DNA of 64,000 nt from Treponema putidum (GTDB lineage Bacteria > Spirochaetota > Spirochaetia > Treponematales > Treponemataceae), in the NCBI RefSeq assembly GCF_000755145.1, contig NZ_CP009228.1, forward strand, positions 1,845,694 to 1,909,693, given 5' to 3'. The notes under the pieces are model-generated. The model worked only from the letters and a program-made list of their open reading frames with translations, ran no database searches and was not told the origin of the DNA. This document shows positions 17,278-25,792 of the stretch, piece by piece. The number at the start of each line of letters is the position of its first letter. The first letter of the stretch is position 1. The position numbers and the translations under genes were made by a program.

Positions 17278-17919
17278 ATGACTTTGAATGAGCATATAAA
17301 AAATCCTTATACCAAAAACGGAAAAACTTTATTGTTTACTTGCCAAGATAAAAGGTCTTTGGATATTCTGGAAAAAACTGGACTTTTTCTTAATAAAAGA
17401 ATATACATAGAAGAACACCTTGCAGGCATCTCATCTTTTATGCTTAAATGCTATGACTGGTTCATAAAAGAATCATCTAAGCGCATAAAAAAGCCCGATT
17501 ATGCCGATTATCATATCTGGTGCTCTGTGAGTGCAAAAAGTTGTATGCGCCCGGAAGAAGGCGAAGTCGCCTATGTTTTGGAAGTCCCCGATGAAGAAAT
17601 CTTGTACTTCAGCGGGTTTAAATGGGATTACGTGTTAAATCTGCACTATGTTCCTGAAAACGAAGCGGATCTTGCAGCCTACGAAGAAGACATAAAGCAA
17701 AAGGGTTTTAAAAATTCCTATGAATTCATTAACGGAAGATATGCACGGATGTTCCCCGATGAAGAAAAACGGGTACGGGACAGCTGGCTCAGAGTTTTTG
17801 ATATAGAAGATTGGAATATCTTTGATGTGCAGGCAAATATCTGGCACATAAAAAAAGAATGGGTTAAACAGGTCATAAGACCGGGTGAAAGAATCCCCGA
17901 ACGGTTTATCTTAGATTAA
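17278..17919 (+). CDS. DUF3841-like protein
   Basis: A 213-residue cytoplasmic protein. The pattern CYDWFIKESSKRIKKP, HIWCSVS and late DSWLRVFDIEDW, together with the spacing of acidic residues in EVPDEEILYFSGFKWDYVLN, resembles DUF3841 proteins, which occur beside small accessory genes and have no known activity. Identification is from memory of the pattern and is not certain. ATG at 17278 has GAGAGG 3 bases upstream, rather close; no better start is present. Confidence 0.65.
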   Translation: MTLNEHIKNPYTKNGKTLLFTCQDKRSLDILEKTGLFLNKRIYIEEHLAGISSFMLKCYDWFIKESSKRIKKPDYADYHIWCSVSAKSCMRPEEGEVAYVLEVPDEEILYFSGFKWDYVLNLHYVPENEADLAAYEEDIKQKGFKNSYEFINGRYARMFPDEEKRVRDSWLRVFDIEDWNIFDVQANIWHIKKEWVKQVIRPGERIPERFILD

Positions 17920-17920
17920 A

Positions 17921-18045
17921 GATCCATACGAATCTATAGAAAATGATGAATGGGAATCTATAAAAAAAATTTCTGATCAACTATTTGGCATGATCGCATT
18001 CATATCAGAGCTATAGAAAGAATGGAAAATCGCTTAATCGGATGA
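17921..18045 (+). pseudogene. frameshifted gene remnant
   Basis: Directly after the DUF3841-like stop, one frame reads DPYESIENDEWESIKKISDQLF to about 17986 and a second frame carries on as WHDRIHIRAIERMENRLIG to a TGA at 18043-18045. Joined, they give a plausible 42-residue acidic/basic C-terminus with no start codon. This looks like the 3' end of a lost gene with a frameshift near 17985; the family is unknown. Confidence 0.5.
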
Positions 18046-18098
18046 CTTGATTTTATTAAAATTATGTTAAATTTAGATACAAAAAGTTATATTTGTGT

Positions 18099-18104
18099 TA
18101 TAAT
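18099..18104 (+). promoter_or_regulatory. extended -10 promoter of the toxin-antitoxin pair
   Basis: TGT followed by a perfect TATAAT at 18099-18104. No good -35 box lies at 17 bases, as is common for extended -10 promoters. Start predicted near 18111, with GAGGAGG next to it. Confidence 0.55.
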
Positions 18105-18124
18105 AATCTAGAGGAGGTATGTTT

Positions 18125-18355
18125 ATGTCTTATGAACAGTATTCTCAGTTGGAAACACAGGTTTCAGAAATGCCTTATGAACAGAAACTTAAGCTTCTTT
18201 ATATAATTGTGGATAGTTTAAAAAATACAACAATAAGTAAAAAAGATAATTTAAAGGATAAGAAGCCAAAACGCAGATTTGGGATTTTGAAAGGTAAAAT
18301 TTGGATGTCTCCTGATTTTGATGATACTCCTCCCGGTTTTGAGGAGTATATGTAA
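18125..18355 (+). CDS. antitoxin (DUF2281-like) of a VapBC-type pair
   Basis: A 76-residue antitoxin. The C-terminal toxin-binding tail RFGILKGKIWMSPDFDDTPPGFEEYM is diagnostic of antitoxins paired with PIN toxins; the N-terminal half is a short helical DNA-binding or dimerisation part (LETQVSEMPYEQKLKLLYII). The ATG at 18125 is preferred to 18119, which would leave only 1-2 bases after GGAGG. Its stop overlaps the toxin start (TAATG). It appears intact although its toxin is not. Confidence 0.82.
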   Translation: MSYEQYSQLETQVSEMPYEQKLKLLYIIVDSLKNTTISKKDNLKDKKPKRRFGILKGKIWMSPDFDDTPPGFEEYM

Positions 18356-18636
18356 TGTACATTTTAGATACTCACACGCTTTTATGGCTTTTTGATGAAG
18401 ATGAAAATCTTTCTTCTTCTGCTAAAAACATTATTCTAACTGAAGATACATTGTATGTGAGCATTGTAACTTTTTGGGAAATTGCAATAAAACAAAATAT
18501 TGAAAAGTTAAAATTGGAAAAAATACATAACGATCCTTTTGACCGCTTGATTATTGCACAAGCTCAATGTGAAGATATGACAATTATTACAAAGGATTCT
18601 ATTATTCCAAAATACAAAGTAAAAATCTTATGGTAA
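18355..18636 (+). pseudogene. PIN-domain toxin (VapC family) with an internal deletion
   Basis: A 93-residue open frame starting MYILDTHTLLWLF, with the first PIN aspartate (D5) and the second acidic residue in TFWEIAIKQNIEKLKLE. It then jumps to HNDPFDRLIIAQAQCEDMTIITKD, the last part of the domain. Full-length relatives are about 125-130 residues; roughly 35 residues between KLKLE and DPFDRL are absent without loss of frame. The missing part includes a core helix pair, so the ribonuclease fold is probably lost. Start overlaps the antitoxin stop by one base. Confidence 0.75.
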
Positions 18637-18651
18637 TAGTGGGGAAAAATT

Positions 18652-19119
18652 ATGGATTTAAGTTTCAGGTTATCAAAAGATGCCGAGTATATCGCATTAA
18701 TGAATAAAGATGTGCAAGAGCTTCATTACAAATTGTATCCTGAGTATTTTAAACCTTTTTCATATGATGAAACATTAAATTTTTTTAAAAAGCAATTACA
18801 AGAAGAAAATTGGTTTTGCTATATTGTCTCTTGTGACGGAAAAGATGCCGGTTATGCTTTATTTTATATTCGGGATTATCAAGAAAATTCTTTTAGAAAA
18901 GCCTATAGAGGAATACATATCGATCAAATCGGCATAGTGCCTGGATACAGACGAAAGGGAATCGGCAAGGCTTTTATAAAAGAAATTGAAAAAATTGCCG
19001 TTAAAGAAAAAGCCTCACAAATTGAGCTGAGCCATTGGGAGCTGAACGAAGATGCAAAGTGTTTCTATGAGAGTCTTGGCTTTGATACATATATCAGATT
19101 TGTTGTTAAAAAAATATAA
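18652..19119 (+). CDS. GNAT family N-acetyltransferase
   Basis: A 155-residue acetyltransferase. The acetyl-CoA loop is IGIVPGYRRKGIGKAFIKEIE (R/Q-x-x-G-x-G/A form), followed by a beta-bulge strand IELSHWELNEDAKCFYESLGF, all in the canonical order. Substrate unknown. It follows the PIN fragment by 16 bases and may have been carried with it. Ribosome binding site GGGGAAAAATT. Confidence 0.88.
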   Translation: MDLSFRLSKDAEYIALMNKDVQELHYKLYPEYFKPFSYDETLNFFKKQLQEENWFCYIVSCDGKDAGYALFYIRDYQENSFRKAYRGIHIDQIGIVPGYRRKGIGKAFIKEIEKIAVKEKASQIELSHWELNEDAKCFYESLGFDTYIRFVVKKI

Positions 19120-19138
19120 AGCCCCCCAATAAATAGCC

Positions 19139-19167
19139 TTGATTTTATCTGAAAAAAGGCATACAAT
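19139..19167 (+). promoter_or_regulatory. sigma70-type promoter for glgP
   Basis: TTGATT (19139-19144), 17-base spacer, TACAAT (19162-19167); predicted start near 19174, giving a leader of about 35 bases that ends in AAGGAGGTAGAAAC before the TTG. Confidence 0.65.
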
Positions 19168-19208
19168 AGATGTAGAATAATATGGATACATAAGAAGGAG
19201 GTAGAAAC

Positions 19209-21656
19209 TTGGTTATTTCAAAAGAAGAAGTAAAGGATTCCGTCATAAGACGCTTAAAAAGAAATTTCAGTAAAAGTCTTGATAAGGCTACCCGCCGAGA
19301 GATTTATGATGCCGTAGCCAGTACGGTTATGGAGCTTATCCAATCTAACTGGATTAAGACTATGAATGCTCAAGAGAAAACCGGAGTCAGAAGGATGTAT
19401 TATCTTTCGGCCGAATTTTTGATGGGACGAGCCTTAATAAATAATATAAACAATATGGGTATTCGAAAAACCATTGAAGAAATTGCAGATGAAATATCCG
19501 AGCCTCTTTCTATTATCGAAGATGAAGAGCCCGATGCCGGTTTGGGTAACGGAGGCTTGGGAAGACTCGCCGCATGTTTTTTGGATTCCCTTGCAACTAT
19601 GGACTATCCCGGGCACGGATACGGCATCCGTTATAAGTATGGAATGTTTGAACAAAGAATCGAAAACGGTTATCAGGTCGAATATCCCGACCGCTGGCTT
19701 TTTGCCCGCGACCCTTGGGAGGTACGCCGCTCCGATTTGAGCGTTAAGGTATATTTTGGAGGAATTCCTTCTTCCCGAACCTCAGAGAGCGGAAAACTAT
19801 ATTATGATCTAAACGGGGCAGAAGAAATTATAGCTACCCCCTATGATATGCCGATTGTGGGTTACGGTACGGATACGGTAAACACCCTCCGCCTTTGGGA
19901 AGCTTCCTCAGATGACGGCTTTGATCTTCCGCTTTTTAACAGTATGGAATATAACAGGGCATTCCAAAAACAGATAGATGCCGAAAGCATTTCCTGTATT
20001 CTATATCCGAATGATTCCGGCCCGCCCGGAATGAATTTACGCTTAAAACAGCAATACTTTTTTACTTCAGCAAGTTTACAGGATATTATACGCTCATTTA
20101 TACATAGAGAGGGTACGGATTTTACCAAGCTGCCAGATTATGTTGTAATCCAGCTAAACGATACCCACCCTGTTGTAGGAATCCCTGAACTTATGCGTAT
20201 TTTGATGGACGATTATCATCTTGAATGGGATGCGGCTTGGGATATTACAAAAAAAGTTTTTGCATATACAAACCACACGATTTTAGCTGAGGCCTTGGAG
20301 AAATGGCCCATAGATGTTTTCCAAAAACTTTTGCCCAGAGTTTATCAAATAGTTGAAGAGATAAACAGGCGTTTTTTGGCACAACTTTACGAAAAGTATC
20401 CGGGAGATTGGAAAAAGCATAATAATATGGCGATCATGGCTGACGGAAAGATTCATATGGCACGCCTTGCTATAGCCGGATCTTTTTCGGTAAACGGAGT
20501 TGCCGCTCTTCATACCGAAATCCTAAAGCATAAAGAACTTGCCGATTTTTATGACCTATATCCTCATAAGTTTAACAATAAGACCAACGGAGTAACTCAG
20601 AGACGCTGGCTCTTAACGGCCAATCCTCTTCTTTCCGCTTTTATAACAAAATACATAGGTGACGGCTGGATAACCAACTTGGAAGAATTAAAAAAACTTG
20701 AAGCCTTTATAGACAATGAAGACTTCTTGGAAGGCTTTATCGAAGTTAAGCATAAAAACAAGATAAGACTTGCCGAGTATCTTGAAGAAAATCAGGGAAT
20801 ATTTATCAACCCCGATTCTATCTACGATGTTCAGATAAAACGCCTTCACGAATATAAAAGGCAGTTATTAAATATTTTCCACATAATGACCCTTTATAAC
20901 AGAATTATAAATGATCCTTCCTATGATCCGATTCCGATGACATTTATTTTCGGAGCAAAGGCTGCAGCAGCCTATAGACGTGCAAAGGAGATAATAAAGC
21001 TCATAAATACGGTTGCCGACAGAATAAATAACGATCACAGGGTTGCCGGTAAATTAAGAGTTGTTTTTGTCGAAAACTACCGTGTTTCTGCTGCAGAAAA
21101 AATATTTCCTGCCGCCGATATTTCGGAACAAATTTCTACTGCCGGAAAAGAAGCCTCCGGTACGGGTAATATGAAATTTATGATTAACGGAGCCGTAACA
21201 ATCGGTACTTTTGACGGAGCGAATATCGAGATTATTGAAGAAGCCGGAGCGGAGAATGAATTTATCTTCGGACTTAAGGCTGAAGAGATTTTAAAGATGG
21301 ATAAGGAAAACACCTATAATCCGAGGGAATATCTTTCAGCAAATCCTGAACTGGAAAAAGCTGTAAACCAGCTTATTGACGGGACATACACCCTGCCGGG
21401 AGAGCAAACCTTTAGAGGACTTTACGATTCTTTGATTTACGGTGTTGAAGGACAGCGGCCTGATACTTATTATATTCTTGCCGATTTTAAGAGCTATCAA
21501 AAAGCTCATGAACGAATTATAAGCGAGTATTATCACCGCCATGATTGGGCAAAAAAATGTATTTTAAATATAGCCCGATCCGGAAAATTCAGTTCGGATA
21601 GGACTATTCAAAATTATGTTGATGAAATTTGGAAACTGGAAAGAATTAAAGTATAA
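19209..21656 (+). CDS. glgP: glycogen/starch/alpha-glucan phosphorylase
   Basis: An 815-residue GT35 phosphorylase that releases glucose 1-phosphate from alpha-1,4-glucans using pyridoxal phosphate. Seen: DAGLGNGGLGRLAACFLDS, GYGIRYKYGMF, the LYPND...LRLKQQYFF segment, QLNDTHPVVGIPELMR, TNGVTQRRWL and the PLP-lysine region EASGTGNMKFMINGAVTIGT. Length matches the maltodextrin/glycogen class. Start is TTG at 19209 behind a strong AAGGAGG (8 bases). No other glycogen gene is in the window. Confidence 0.97.
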   Translation: MVISKEEVKDSVIRRLKRNFSKSLDKATRREIYDAVASTVMELIQSNWIKTMNAQEKTGVRRMYYLSAEFLMGRALINNINNMGIRKTIEEIADEISEPLSIIEDEEPDAGLGNGGLGRLAACFLDSLATMDYPGHGYGIRYKYGMFEQRIENGYQVEYPDRWLFARDPWEVRRSDLSVKVYFGGIPSSRTSESGKLYYDLNGAEEIIATPYDMPIVGYGTDTVNTLRLWEASSDDGFDLPLFNSMEYNRAFQKQIDAESISCILYPNDSGPPGMNLRLKQQYFFTSASLQDIIRSFIHREGTDFTKLPDYVVIQLNDTHPVVGIPELMRILMDDYHLEWDAAWDITKKVFAYTNHTILAEALEKWPIDVFQKLLPRVYQIVEEINRRFLAQLYEKYPGDWKKHNNMAIMADGKIHMARLAIAGSFSVNGVAALHTEILKHKELADFYDLYPHKFNNKTNGVTQRRWLLTANPLLSAFITKYIGDGWITNLEELKKLEAFIDNEDFLEGFIEVKHKNKIRLAEYLEENQGIFINPDSIYDVQIKRLHEYKRQLLNIFHIMTLYNRIINDPSYDPIPMTFIFGAKAAAAYRRAKEIIKLINTVADRINNDHRVAGKLRVVFVENYRVSAAEKIFPAADISEQISTAGKEASGTGNMKFMINGAVTIGTFDGANIEIIEEAGAENEFIFGLKAEEILKMDKENTYNPREYLSANPELEKAVNQLIDGTYTLPGEQTFRGLYDSLIYGVEGQRPDTYYILADFKSYQKAHERIISEYYHRHDWAKKCILNIARSGKFSSDRTIQNYVDEIWKLERIKV

Positions 21657-21663
21657 AATGGTC

Positions 21664-22884
21664 TTAATACAATAAGCCTTCGATAAACTTAATCAAAATA
21701 TAACTGTAACCAAATGCGATGCCTATAAAAGAAATTATTATCGGTAAGGTCTTTATTATCAAAGATAGGAATGAAGTTTTATAGTGCTCGGTTATTATTG
21801 CCAGACAAATATGAGTAGGAGACACTTGTGAAGCAATATAACTTATACTCATAAAAAGGACTAATTCTCCCAGTCCTGCATTAGGTATTGTCGAAAAAGC
21901 AATAGGAACTATCATAGCTATCATGGCTTGAGCTCCTGCGACTATTGTTCCCAAAAAAATTATTATCGAAAACACGGCAGTAACCGGAATTGGCAGTTTT
22001 CCAAAAAAGTTAGGCAAAGTTTCAATAACATGAGTATACTCCAATACTGTTTTAAAAATCATAACCAGTAGAAAAGTTAAAAGCATTTTTGCTTCAAAAG
22101 CTTTAACTGCAAAAATTTTTAAATCGGAAAATTTAAATTTATAAATAAAAATCATTATTATAATTGCCGGTAAAACTGCAAAAACAACCTGAATCTTCAA
22201 TACAAGAATTAACAAGGTTGTAAGTGCTATAGGCCATAGAGCTTTAAAAAATGAGTAAACGGCATCTTTTTTATCCTGATTTTTGTCTTTATCCGTATTT
22301 TTAGGTATCTTTCTTACGTAAAATATAAAACCCAGTAAAAAAAGAACAAAAACCATTGGAAGCATGCTTATAACAAAGGCTGTCATATCCACACCGGTAA
22401 GTTTTAGAGCTAAAAGTATTGAAGCATAAGTGGGCATAAATAGCTCTGATATGTGCCTATAATAACTCGCTACAAAGGTTCTTTCATTAACATTAAGATT
22501 ATCCTCCGAGGCGGCATCTACTATAGGAGCCGCAATAAGTACCGCTCCCGGTGAAGGAAGCAATCCTACTATAAAGGGGGCAACCATTGCATTTATGCGT
22601 TTAGAATGAAACATTTGTTCAAGAGATTTTTCAGCAAGCATTAGAAGATTCTTGTTTTCCATCATACGTTGTAAATAAGTAACGACATAAAAAGCAAGTA
22701 AAAGATATATTGTTTGAGAATTTAAAGAGGCATCTTTGACTATCCATATAAAATCAGGCAAAGGGATCTTATACAAGATAACTGAAAAAACGACCCCTAA
22801 AATTATGGCCTGATAAAGGGGCCGCTTCAAGGCCAGCCCCAATATAATAGCCAAAAATATTATCCCCAAATAGACTAATTGCAT
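21664..22884 (-). CDS. DUF401-family membrane permease
   Basis: A 406-residue integral membrane protein with roughly ten to twelve spans and the typical GLLPSPGAVLIAAPIVDAAS loop early on and SQVSPTHICLAIITEHYKTS near the end, seen in DUF401 proteins, a group related to ion-transporter-type permeases. Substrate unknown. It starts 8 bases after the C-S lyase-like gene on the same strand, so it may carry the lyase's amino-acid substrate or product. Confidence 0.8.
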   Translation of the reverse strand: MQLVYLGIIFLAIILGLALKRPLYQAIILGVVFSVILYKIPLPDFIWIVKDASLNSQTIYLLLAFYVVTYLQRMMENKNLLMLAEKSLEQMFHSKRINAMVAPFIVGLLPSPGAVLIAAPIVDAASEDNLNVNERTFVASYYRHISELFMPTYASILLALKLTGVDMTAFVISMLPMVFVLFLLGFIFYVRKIPKNTDKDKNQDKKDAVYSFFKALWPIALTTLLILVLKIQVVFAVLPAIIIMIFIYKFKFSDLKIFAVKAFEAKMLLTFLLVMIFKTVLEYTHVIETLPNFFGKLPIPVTAVFSIIIFLGTIVAGAQAMIAMIVPIAFSTIPNAGLGELVLFMSISYIASQVSPTHICLAIITEHYKTSFLSLIIKTLPIIISFIGIAFGYSYILIKFIEGLLY

Positions 22885-22892
22885 ATAATATT

Positions 22893-24080
22893 TTAAAATC
22901 TTTTTTTCTTTAATGCGTCACCTAGCATATCCAAGTGCCGCTGTAAAATTTTAGTGGGACAGCCGACATTGATTCTTTCAAAGCCGTCTCCTTCAGAACC
23001 GAAAACATAACCTTCATCTGTAAAAAATTGGGCTTCATTGTGCATAAAGTTTTCCAAAGTTTTATTATCCATTCCGAGTGCCTTAAAATCAACCCATTGA
23101 AGATAAGTACCTTCAATATATCGGCTTTTAAGCATGGGGAAATTGGCATCAAAATAGTCTTTAACCAGCTTTTGATTCTTGTCAAGAACTTGAAGAAGCT
23201 CTCCAAGCCACTTATCACACTGAGTATAAGCTATCTCGCAGGCTTTAAAGCCTAGAGCATTTACGCTTGAAGATCTCATCTTCTGAAGCATGTCAGAATA
23301 TTTTGTTCTAATGTTTTCATTTTCAACAATTATATTTGATGTAGCAAGCCCTGCCACATTGAAAGTCTTTGAAGGTGCTGTCGCAGTTATAGTGTTTGCC
23401 GCTATTTCTTTTGAAATGCTTGCCATAAGAGTGTGTTTATAACCGGGCATTACAAGATCATTCCAAATCTCATCGGAAAAAACTATAACGTTATTTGCCA
23501 AGGCTATTTCGGCAAGTTTTTTTAATTCCTCTTTTTTCCATACACGGCCGACAGGATTATGAGGCGAACAGAAAATCAAAAGTTTATTTTTAGGCTGTTT
23601 TGCTAAGCGTTCAAATTCGTCATAATCTATTGTATAATAATAATCTTTATCACATAAGAGAGGGCAGTTCACAAGTTCCCTGTCATTCATCTCAACAGCC
23701 ATAGAAAAAGGATAATATACCGGTCTCATGACAATTACTCCGTCCCCTTTTTCGGTAAAGGCATTTACTGCGGCAAAAAAAGCATTTACAATACCGGGAG
23801 TCTGAATAATCATTTCAGGATTTACAGTATAACCATGCTTACGTTTAAGCCAACCGATTACGGCATTATCATAATCCTCGTACCGCATAGAATAACCTAA
23901 AATCAGTCTATCAAGATAGCTTTTTAGACCTTCAGTTATTTCCGGCGGGTTTTTAAATTCCATATCAGCTACAGAGAGCGGAATAATGCCGTCCGAAACG
24001 TCCGGCTTCCACTTGTACATAAGTTCCCACTTAGCTGCTCCTATTTTTTTTCGTGGTAGGGTGTTTTCAAAATCATACAT
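22893..24080 (-). CDS. cystalysin-like PLP C-S lyase (MalY/PatB family aminotransferase fold)
   Basis: A 395-residue fold-type I PLP enzyme closely matching the cystalysin/PatB/MalY group. Features: PLSVADMEFKNPPEITEGLK, the FCSPHNPVGRVWKKEEL loop, SDEIWNDLVM, the PLP lysine in TAPSKTFNVAG and C-terminal FERINVGCPTKILQRHLDML. Cystalysin removes sulfide, pyruvate and ammonia from cysteine and causes haemolysis; residue differences from my memory of T. denticola cystalysin mark this as a paralogue, so activity is inferred. ATG at 24080 follows AGGAGACAAATT; an in-frame upstream start at 24113 has no such site. It heads an operon with the DUF401 permease. Confidence 0.85.
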   Translation of the reverse strand: MYDFENTLPRKKIGAAKWELMYKWKPDVSDGIIPLSVADMEFKNPPEITEGLKSYLDRLILGYSMRYEDYDNAVIGWLKRKHGYTVNPEMIIQTPGIVNAFFAAVNAFTEKGDGVIVMRPVYYPFSMAVEMNDRELVNCPLLCDKDYYYTIDYDEFERLAKQPKNKLLIFCSPHNPVGRVWKKEELKKLAEIALANNVIVFSDEIWNDLVMPGYKHTLMASISKEIAANTITATAPSKTFNVAGLATSNIIVENENIRTKYSDMLQKMRSSSVNALGFKACEIAYTQCDKWLGELLQVLDKNQKLVKDYFDANFPMLKSRYIEGTYLQWVDFKALGMDNKTLENFMHNEAQFFTDEGYVFGSEGDGFERINVGCPTKILQRHLDMLGDALKKKRF

Positions 24081-24226
24081 AATTTGTCTCCTGATAGTTA
24101 AGGGTCTAATCAATAGTATACACTAAAAATATAAACTTTACAAGCAAAATTTAAAAAAATGTCAAAATTTTATGTTAAAAATTTAAAAAAATCGAAAATA
24201 TTTCGACAAATTTTTAAATTTTTTTC

Positions 24227-24256
24227 TTGACAAATATCGAATATGGATGTTATACT
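24227..24256 (+). promoter_or_regulatory. sigma70-type promoter of the DUF5058-dipeptidase operon
   Basis: Perfect TTGACA (24227-24232), 18-base spacer, TATACT (24251-24256). Predicted start near 24263, leaving an untranslated leader of about 110 bases before the ATG at 24374. The region between the two divergent genes is very A+T-rich (phased A/T tracts at 24140-24225). Confidence 0.75.
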
Positions 24257-24291
24257 GATATAAATAGTTAATAATCTTAACTATTTATATC
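24257..24291. promoter_or_regulatory. perfect 35-bp palindrome over the transcription start
   Basis: GATATAAATAGTTAA (24257-24271) and TTAACTATTTATATC (24277-24291) are exact inverses around TAATC. The left arm abuts the -10 box and covers the expected start at about 24263. As DNA it is an ideal dimeric-repressor operator; as RNA it would form a 5' stabilising hairpin. No candidate regulator gene adjoins it. Confidence 0.7.
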
Positions 24292-24373
24292 TTTATGTAT
24301 CACTGCGCTTTGCAAAATTGCCGTATATGTTTTTAACAGCCCAAAAACTTGCAGAGCCGGTGTAGGAGGTCTT

Positions 24374-25087
24374 ATGAATACAATTACTATTGTAAACGGA
24401 ACTGTGTGGATTTTTGCCATTATACTGACATCTTTCGTCGTCATCCAAGCAGCTGTATTTCTAAAAAAAGCTTTAAGTTTTAACAAGAAACATAAACTGC
24501 TCACGGAAGAAGAGGTAACGATTTCAGTAAGAACCGGAATTTTTTCAATTATTGGGCCCGCTTTTTCCGTAATGGTAGCGGCATTAACAATTATGGCTAT
24601 GTTGGGTTCCGGAGCAGCATTTATGCGCATTGGAGTTATCGGGTCTGCAAATTACGAGTTAATGTTAGCCGGAATTGCAGCAGATGCTTTGGGTGTAGAG
24701 CTTGCAAATGCTAACATAACAACAGGTGTTTTCATTTTAGTTCTTTATGCAATGATTCTAGGAAGCGCTCCTTACTTTATCAACTGCTTTTTTAGTTTAA
24801 AACCAATGGAACGTTCTTTGATAAAAAATAAAAATATTGAAGGCAGTTTTGCAAAAATAGTTGGTTTTATCGCATCTATAGCTCTTATAGGCTATTTTGC
24901 AATCGACAATTTCCGCAAGGGAAAGGTTGAAGCTATAGTAATGTTTATTTCAGGCGGTATAACTCTATTATTGTCGATGTACGCAGAAAAATCCAAGAAA
25001 AAATGGATCTACGAATGGATGCTGGCCATTGCTTTGGTTGTAGGGCTCGGCAGTTCGATTATTTTAACTGAATTTATTTTTAAATAG
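24374..25087 (+). CDS. DUF5058-family membrane protein
   Basis: A 237-residue integral membrane protein with about five to six spans. The amphipathic loop after span 1 (KKALSFNKKHKLLTEEEVTISVRTGIFSIIGPAFSVMV) and the AMLGSGAAFMRIGVIGSANYELML segment fit the DUF5058 family, for which I know no function. It is followed 9 bases later by a second membrane protein and then directly by a dipeptidase, so it may be one half of a two-subunit importer. Ribosome binding site AGGAGG. Confidence 0.7.
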   Translation: MNTITIVNGTVWIFAIILTSFVVIQAAVFLKKALSFNKKHKLLTEEEVTISVRTGIFSIIGPAFSVMVAALTIMAMLGSGAAFMRIGVIGSANYELMLAGIAADALGVELANANITTGVFILVLYAMILGSAPYFINCFFSLKPMERSLIKNKNIEGSFAKIVGFIASIALIGYFAIDNFRKGKVEAIVMFISGGITLLLSMYAEKSKKKWIYEWMLAIALVVGLGSSIILTEFIFK

Positions 25088-25096
25088 GAGATTTTT

Positions 25097-25792
25097 ATGG
25101 AAACTACTAATAACTTAGTTACTGATTACGAAAACAAATTTATTCCCGGTATTCATAAATGGGGAAGACTTTCAATGCTCATAGCACTCATACTTTCATT
25201 TCTGCCTATAGGATACATGTATTTTGTAAAGGGATGGAGTGAAAGCGCTTCCGCCTTTGCAAGCGTAACTATTGCTATAGCATCATTCGGCATAGGCATG
25301 TGGCTGACCGAACCGATGAGTTATTTTCCTATACTCGGCAGTGCAGGAACTTATATGGGGTATTTTGCAGGAAATGTCTCAAACATGAGAGTACCTGTAG
25401 CTCTTTCAATTCAAAATGCTCTTAAATCAGATGTAACTGAACCGCGTGGAAATATTGCAACTATTATTGCTGTTGCAACTTCAGTATTTGTAAATTTGTG
25501 TATTCTACTGATTGTAATTATTGTAGGTCAAAAACTACTTACAGTTTTCCCGCCGGTAGTAATTAAATCTTTTAAATATGTTTTGCCGTCTCTATTTGGA
25601 TCACTTATTGTAATGCGCTTTAAAGGAGAACCGAAAAAAGCCATCAAATATTTTATCCCGACTGCTATTATATACTATCTGATAGGATTCATACCGGGCA
25701 TAGGCACTTTTAAATTGGCAATAGTTATCGGCGGTACTATTATATATGGTTATATTTTTCACAAAATTGAAAAAAACAAAAAGGCGGAGTAA
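25097..25792 (+). CDS. membrane protein partner of the DUF5058 protein
   Basis: A 231-residue membrane protein with about six spans and no recognised family. Notable are the glycine-rich loop PILGSAGTYMGYFAGNVSNMRVPVALSIQNAL and a paired IITIVGQKLLTVFPPVVIKS-like re-entrant region that resembles transporter cores. Its stop TAA overlaps the start of the dipeptidase by none, with the ATG at the next base (TAAATG), so the three genes are coupled. A transport role is inferred from topology and neighbours only. Confidence 0.65.
   Translation: METTNNLVTDYENKFIPGIHKWGRLSMLIALILSFLPIGYMYFVKGWSESASAFASVTIAIASFGIGMWLTEPMSYFPILGSAGTYMGYFAGNVSNMRVPVALSIQNALKSDVTEPRGNIATIIAVATSVFVNLCILLIVIIVGQKLLTVFPPVVIKSFKYVLPSLFGSLIVMRFKGEPKKAIKYFIPTAIIYYLIGFIPGIGTFKLAIVIGGTIIYGYIFHKIEKNKKAE

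Noticed and set aside
20458-20475. Sigma-54 promoter-like TGGCAC...TTGC
   Set aside because: It lies within glgP and the spacing is 3 instead of 5 bases.
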